Of a DNA stretch of 64,000 nucleotides, positions 59,311 to 64,000 are shown one piece after another. The stretch is from Rostratula benghalensis (lineage: Eukaryota > Chordata > Aves > Charadriiformes > Rostratulidae): NCBI GenBank assembly GCA_013399305.1, contig VXAI01000115.1, positions 1,280,120 to 1,344,119 of the forward strand. Reading direction: 5' to 3'. How positions within the stretch are numbered: the stretch's first letter is position 1; every line of letters begins with the position of its first letter. The notes beneath the pieces were generated by a model. It saw only the letters and a list, made by a program, of their open reading frames with translations. It did not search any database and was not told where the DNA came from. The translations under genes and the position numbers were made by a program.

Positions 59311-59640
59311 CCTCTTCCAGATGTTGCTGCCAAGATGCCTGAAGAGAAGCAGCTGGGCGGCGTGTCGGCACACCTGCACTCGCCCGAGCGACCAAACCTC
59401 TGCAGGCAGGCGGCCGCTGCCCGGCTTCCTGTTTCTCAGAGGTACACACCCTCCCGAAGGGCACCACCGCATTTCCTTTATCCCTCTGGGTCACACCTAA
59501 AGGGATGTCCCCGGCGAGCTCACCGGCTTTCCCTCCGCTCTTCGGCGAACTCCCGCTGCCCCGGCAGCAGCCGCTCGGGGGTGGCCGGCGTGAGCTCGCC
59601 CAGCGCCGGCTGCACCCAGCTGCAAAAATCTCCGGGGTTG
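59311..59640. promoter_or_regulatory. LIMS1: CpG-rich flank of the gap, presumed LIMS1 promoter
   Basis: Dense CpG (GGGCGGCGTGTCGGC, CGGCCGCTGCCCGG, CCCGGCAGCAGCCGCTCGG) directly upstream of the MTALQL first exon. The ORFs that cross the gap on both strands are by-products of the N run and the GC content. Confidence 0.6.
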
Positions 59641-62600
59641 CAAAGGTAACTCTTTCCCGCTGCCATTTAGGACAAAAAGAAAGACGTCGGCGCTATAAAA
59701 AAATCTGACTTACTCCAAGAACGTGAGCAAACCCCGGTTAGGAGGAAGGTGAAGGCAGGAGAGTAACTCCAGTTTAAAATGCTCTTCTAGAAACGGTGCT
59801 CTTTCCCACGCATCTTGAGAGTCAGAAGAAAACCGCGACGCCTTTGCCTTCCTAACTCTCAGCTATCAGAACATAACCACCCCAACTATTTGTCACATTT
59901 TGCAGTGATGGAGTGGCCTGTGTAATTGTAAAACAGGAATGAAAGTGCTTGAGGCTTCCTGTAAGACAGGAAGGTGACTAGCAGGGATTTGCAAGCTCTG
60001 CGTCTCATCACACTTAGCAAATTTTTTAGTAACAAAACTCTTCATTTCAACTCAAAAGAAGACTTCAAAAAAAAGCTCACCACTTTTTGAAATCCTTTTA
60101 CAACTTCTTTGACATTACCCTTGGCACATATAAACGAAAACTTAATTCAGAGTTTTTACATCTGTGCTGAAAGTTTGGGGGAGGGGGGTGTTTTTGAAAT
60201 GAAGTTGCATTTAATAGAAGACACGAAATCTAACAATTTGCAAGGACTGCTTTGACTAGGATAGGAAACGAGTTCTTTGGGGTATGAATTTCACTGTTCA
60301 TTATTAAAGTGTTTGTTTTGCAGAGGAATATGTACAAGAGAGCATTTGTGAATGCCTGAGGCAGAGGAAAGCGTTACATATGTAATACTGGTTAAGTCAC
60401 TTGCCACTAATTTTGTCAGGGTTGCCAGACTGGAGACACACACAAAAGCATTTTATAGAAAACTACCAATGTGCTTCAGCCGGGAATGTCATCAACATAT
60501 AATATAAAACATTGCATAATGGAAAAAACCAGCAGAAATTATTTTGGAAAAGGAATCACATAACGTGCCAAATAGACAATGGTTGGAGAAATTCAAAGTG
60601 ATTTATATGATGTTAGAAGGTTGCACGCACTGAAACATCAACAAAAGCTATACATCCAGGCTCCTGTCCTCAGGAAAGGAAAGAGAGAACGGTCACGACA
60701 TCTGCCTAAACACGCTGCATTCCAGTTTCAAACTAAGTATTTTAAATGGTTCCTCAATATGCAGTAGGATAAGCTTAAACATAATTAAATGCCAATTCCC
60801 TGCAGTCAGTCAATCAGCGATTCAATGAAAAGTTAATGCTGTTAGGAGCGGAGGTTAAGGACGGGCAGACGACAGATGTCCATGGCACACACAGCAGGTT
60901 TTGTACATTACCAACAGCTTCTACTGCGCTTTTAAATATCACTGTAGCAATGATTTATCTTTGTCCAAACAATCAGGTTTAGATAACAATAATAATAATC
61001 ATGTAAGAAGTGAAGACAGAGTAGACTTCTTGCTGCGAAAAAGCTCTTTGTAAATTAGGGAAATTGAACTATTACCTACAAAATTGTTCATACATTTTTA
61101 TTCACTACAGCAGCACTCTCTTCAGTGTATGCTGAATACTTTTACATTAATCATGACACGAGTCTATCAAAAATTGAAGGACAACCCACTTTGCTGCAAG
61201 GTGTGTTAGTACAAACTACGTAGCGTTAAAATTCCTGTTTATCTGCACGAACAGCCACTGTGCTTGGACAGCCTATGGGGCAACAGCTTTTACTAAAGTG
61301 TTCTTGGAAACTACAGCTGTTCCAAAACAGTATTATTAAAATTTAAAACCAGCAGCACCAGAGAGAGCACGTACATTTAAGGGATACAAGAAGTCCAGAC
61401 GCAAACATGCATTGTTTGTTGTAGAGCTCAAATCCACCTCAATGTAAAGGTGCTCTGTTTTTTAAAAATAGACCTGGGATTCAGCTCCACAGCATCAATT
61501 TTTCACTGGCTTCTTCATCAAACACCAACAGACGTCTAAGCTGAGGTAGAAAAGACTTTCTTGGAGGACTAGAGGACAAGCCAAATCAAACTGGACACCT
61601 TTTGTCTGTGGGATCCTCCAGCAATCCTCACGAGAGACAAGTTTTTTTCAAACCCGAAATTGCTCAGTCAACCTTAAACTCTGAGTATCAAATACATGTT
61701 GTAGGGGAATTTTTTCGAGAGATGTTGGAGAATGCAATTTCTCATAACCCACTTAAAGGCTGCCAGAAAGCAGCTCAGATGGACCTCGCTTGGCAGAAAG
61801 AACTTCCCCAGAGAGTGCCTCCTGTTCCCCACACCCCTTTTTACCTTCCAGCCCCTATCTGCTGTTTATAATTCCAGTTTCAAGAGATTACATTCTTCTG
61901 GTGTGGGACGGGGCCGCTTGAACCTTTCACATTCCGTCAGAATTTCTGAGGATGGGCCAAGTTGCCATGGCTTTTCTTATTACAGGTCACACACAGCCTT
62001 CTTTTATGCCCCCTACTTTGAAGGGTCCCTCTTCATTTTCCAGTGTGTGCCTCTTCACTCACGCAACCGACCCTCCTCCCACCCCCGGGGAAAGCTGCCA
62101 CTGCTACTGCAATCCCATGGATAACCACGGTATTATCAGTATTTTATTAGAGGAAAATCAGTCACCTGTGTCTAAGCAAGAAAAGGTGCAACTTAGACAG
62201 GAATTAAGTAGTCCTTCCATTCAGCCCAAGCCTTAAGTAACTTTTTATTACGTGGGACAAGGCTCATGCTTGAGTTTTCACTGCAGTCCTACAAAGTGTT
62301 TATCTTGATACACCAGGCCTGAAGTGCTCTCTCTTAACATTCTGTGGAAGTACTGTTGTTCTGGTGACTGTAGGCATTCAGCAGAAGTTTGCTATTTAAA
62401 AACCTCTGAAGACAGGTAGGTTTTATGTCTGGTTAGTTTTCAATATATTCAAAGGGACGTAATCCATGATGCTGGAAAACCGTATCGCTGAATTTCAAAT
62501 CCAGTACTTTTCTTCAGGGGTCTGTATTTAAAGAGAATGCATGTTAACTACAGAAACCAGAAAAGACAAAGTTTTAGCTCTCTCATTGCACACAGAAAAG

Positions 62601-64000
62601 CCTTTATCAATGTGATTGATCTTCTTTCCACTCCAGTGGCACATTCTTGTGTTTGGTTTTGGGGTTTTTTTTTGTTTGTTTTGTTTAACTTTGAAGAGCC
62701 TACCAAATTTCCATTAAATTTAGTTGAAGATTTTCAAAGCAATAGGAAAGGCTGTTCTCAGGGCAGCATAAATGGTCAAAAAAGACATCGTAAGAGCATT
62801 ATAAGAATAGTATTGGAGTGCTCGTTGTGTTCACACAGTTTAAAAGTGGCTGCAGTGGGGGAGCATATTTCTCCACCCCACATCGCTCGCCCAGCTTATC
62901 ACTGGGATGAGTCTCCAGAGGAACGTGTCCAAGAGGGTTGGTTTTCTACCATTTCTCGCAAGGTCTGGAAGAAAAACACTCTTTAAAGCCAAGGAAAAGC
63001 TTGTATGTAATCAGCTGGAATGCACAGGACTCGCTGGAGCAAGTGAAGGAAAGTGGAAATAACCCATCCAGCAGTTTTGCAAGAACGCCCGAAGCACCCA
63101 ACTGGTGTGCTGACCTCAAATGAAGCTTTACACCCCTCTGAATTACAGGCTGCTGGAAGCAAGTCCCCACAGACAGGTCTGGATGTCAAGGAAAAGCAAA
63201 CTGCACCTTGGGTCCCTGCTAGGGCAGAGGGTGACAAAAGGAAATGAGCAGAGAGAAATCCAGCCACAAATCTAAGGACACGACCCTTGAAAAAATAAAA
63301 AATCCAAAGCTTCACGGGAGCCTAAACTGTTGATTCAAGGAGTTAAAGTTAAATAATTAACTAATTACACGCTTCCCTACTTGTCTACTGTGACTCTAAC
63401 ATCTGGTTTGATGTTTCTTGCCCTGTTCCACTTAGTGATCAATCAGTCCTGAAGCACGTGTATTTAAATCAGTGGATTAGGCTAAGTACCGAGGCACCTG
63501 AACCATCCACATGGATACTGCAAAGCAGCACTCTGGATTTATGGCCATGCTCCAGCCAACCAAGCACGTGTGCTGCAATTTAACAGTAGCTGCTGGGTTT
63601 TTTAAAGCCTATTCTACGGATGCATGTCCCTGCCATATAATGTAAAGTGAAAAAACCTACATGATGGTGTGCTCAATAACATTCAGAGCAGCAACATACT
63701 CAAGAGAGTATGTTCTTTAGGATTTGAGTACTCTAGGAACCAAAGTTTTTTCACCAAAGTTTTTTAGGATTTGAGGGGCAGAGAGAAGGCTGCTGCAGTG
63801 AGCATGGGGGTCCCTCCTCATATTGGTGGTACCAAAGGCATCTCCACCTCCAGTGCCAGTGGCCCATGAGGCTTCAGTAAGGCAAGGCAGAGAAAGATCC
63901 CCGCTCTCATTCCAACTATTCTATTTCAATAACAATAAAAAATATAAAAGCAAGCAGGGGAACTCTTCTAGCTACTCGAATGTGAAGCAAAGCCTTCTGG
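59641..64000. other. Upstream flank or further LIMS1 intron; nothing recognised
   Basis: AT-rich DNA with no exon, CR1 or LTR that I can identify. Plus-strand ORFs at 61602-62236 and 62537-62986 have no recognisable motif. If LIMS1 has an additional distal first exon, as in human, this is intron. Confidence 0.5.

Noticed and set aside
58900..59649. Long ORFs through the N run (up to 249 residues)
   Set aside because: The N stretch cannot contain a called stop, so these frames are artificial. The real coding part here is the 107-nt minus-strand exon.
61602..62986. Plus-strand ORFs of 89-149 residues as a new gene
   Set aside because: No motif, no splice context or codon pattern that stands out, and they overlap one another in different frames, as chance ORFs do.
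1..64000. tRNA, rRNA, CRISPR array, riboswitch or bacterial-type operon
   Set aside because: I saw no cloverleaf with A/B boxes, no regularly spaced repeats with spacers and no compact gene array. The exon-intron structure shows vertebrate nuclear DNA.

Overview
This window is vertebrate nuclear DNA, almost certainly from a bird. It holds multi-exon genes with GT-AG introns and several CR1 (chicken repeat 1) LINE fragments that end in the avian-style tail (GATTCTATGAT or its complement). It also holds one LTR of avian endogenous-retrovirus type and a 165-base assembly gap of N. I cannot name the species from the sequence alone.

Two genes lie head to tail on the minus strand, so they read from right to left. 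LIMS1 (PINCH1, five LIM domains) runs from a first exon at 59019-59125 down to two alternative last exons at 22966-23113 and 22418-22532. A second alternative first exon lies at 42758-42939. The shared middle exons lie at 39528-39687, 32932-32998, 30733-30853, 29734-29883, 28298-28448, 27399-27491, 25512-25560 and 23358-23433. The probable 3' UTR ends near 21010. About 3.4 kb further on, a CpG island (17150-18200) starts RANBP2 (Nup358), whose first 20 exons run from 17577 to the left edge. The gene leaves the window inside its large exon, at the end of the third Ran-binding domain. LIMS1 upstream of RANBP2 on one strand is the same order and orientation as in human.

The reading frame was followed across every junction. 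The 19 small RANBP2 exons add up to 903 codons and enter the large exon in phase 0. Each LIMS1 first exon and last exon joins the common body in frame. RANBP2 encodes a cytoplasmic-face nuclear-pore protein: TPR/helical N-terminus, FG repeats, Ran-binding domains, zinc fingers. LIMS1 encodes the adaptor that binds integrin-linked kinase and RSU1 at focal adhesions. The two are neighbours; nothing in the sequence links their functions.

The rest (43-59 kb and 60-64 kb, plus the larger introns) is intronic or promoter-proximal DNA with repeats and no further gene that I can support. The most interesting items are: the duplicated, diverged last exon of LIMS1; its alternative first exons (two firm, one tentative) that all end in the same phase; a decayed third zinc finger in a short four-finger RANBP2 array; a perfect inverted repeat in the LIMS1 3' UTR; a very long pyrimidine tract at the acceptor used by all LIMS1 isoforms; and two closely related CR1 copies flanking two LIMS1 exons. 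I found no bacterial-type system, CRISPR array or complete viral gene.
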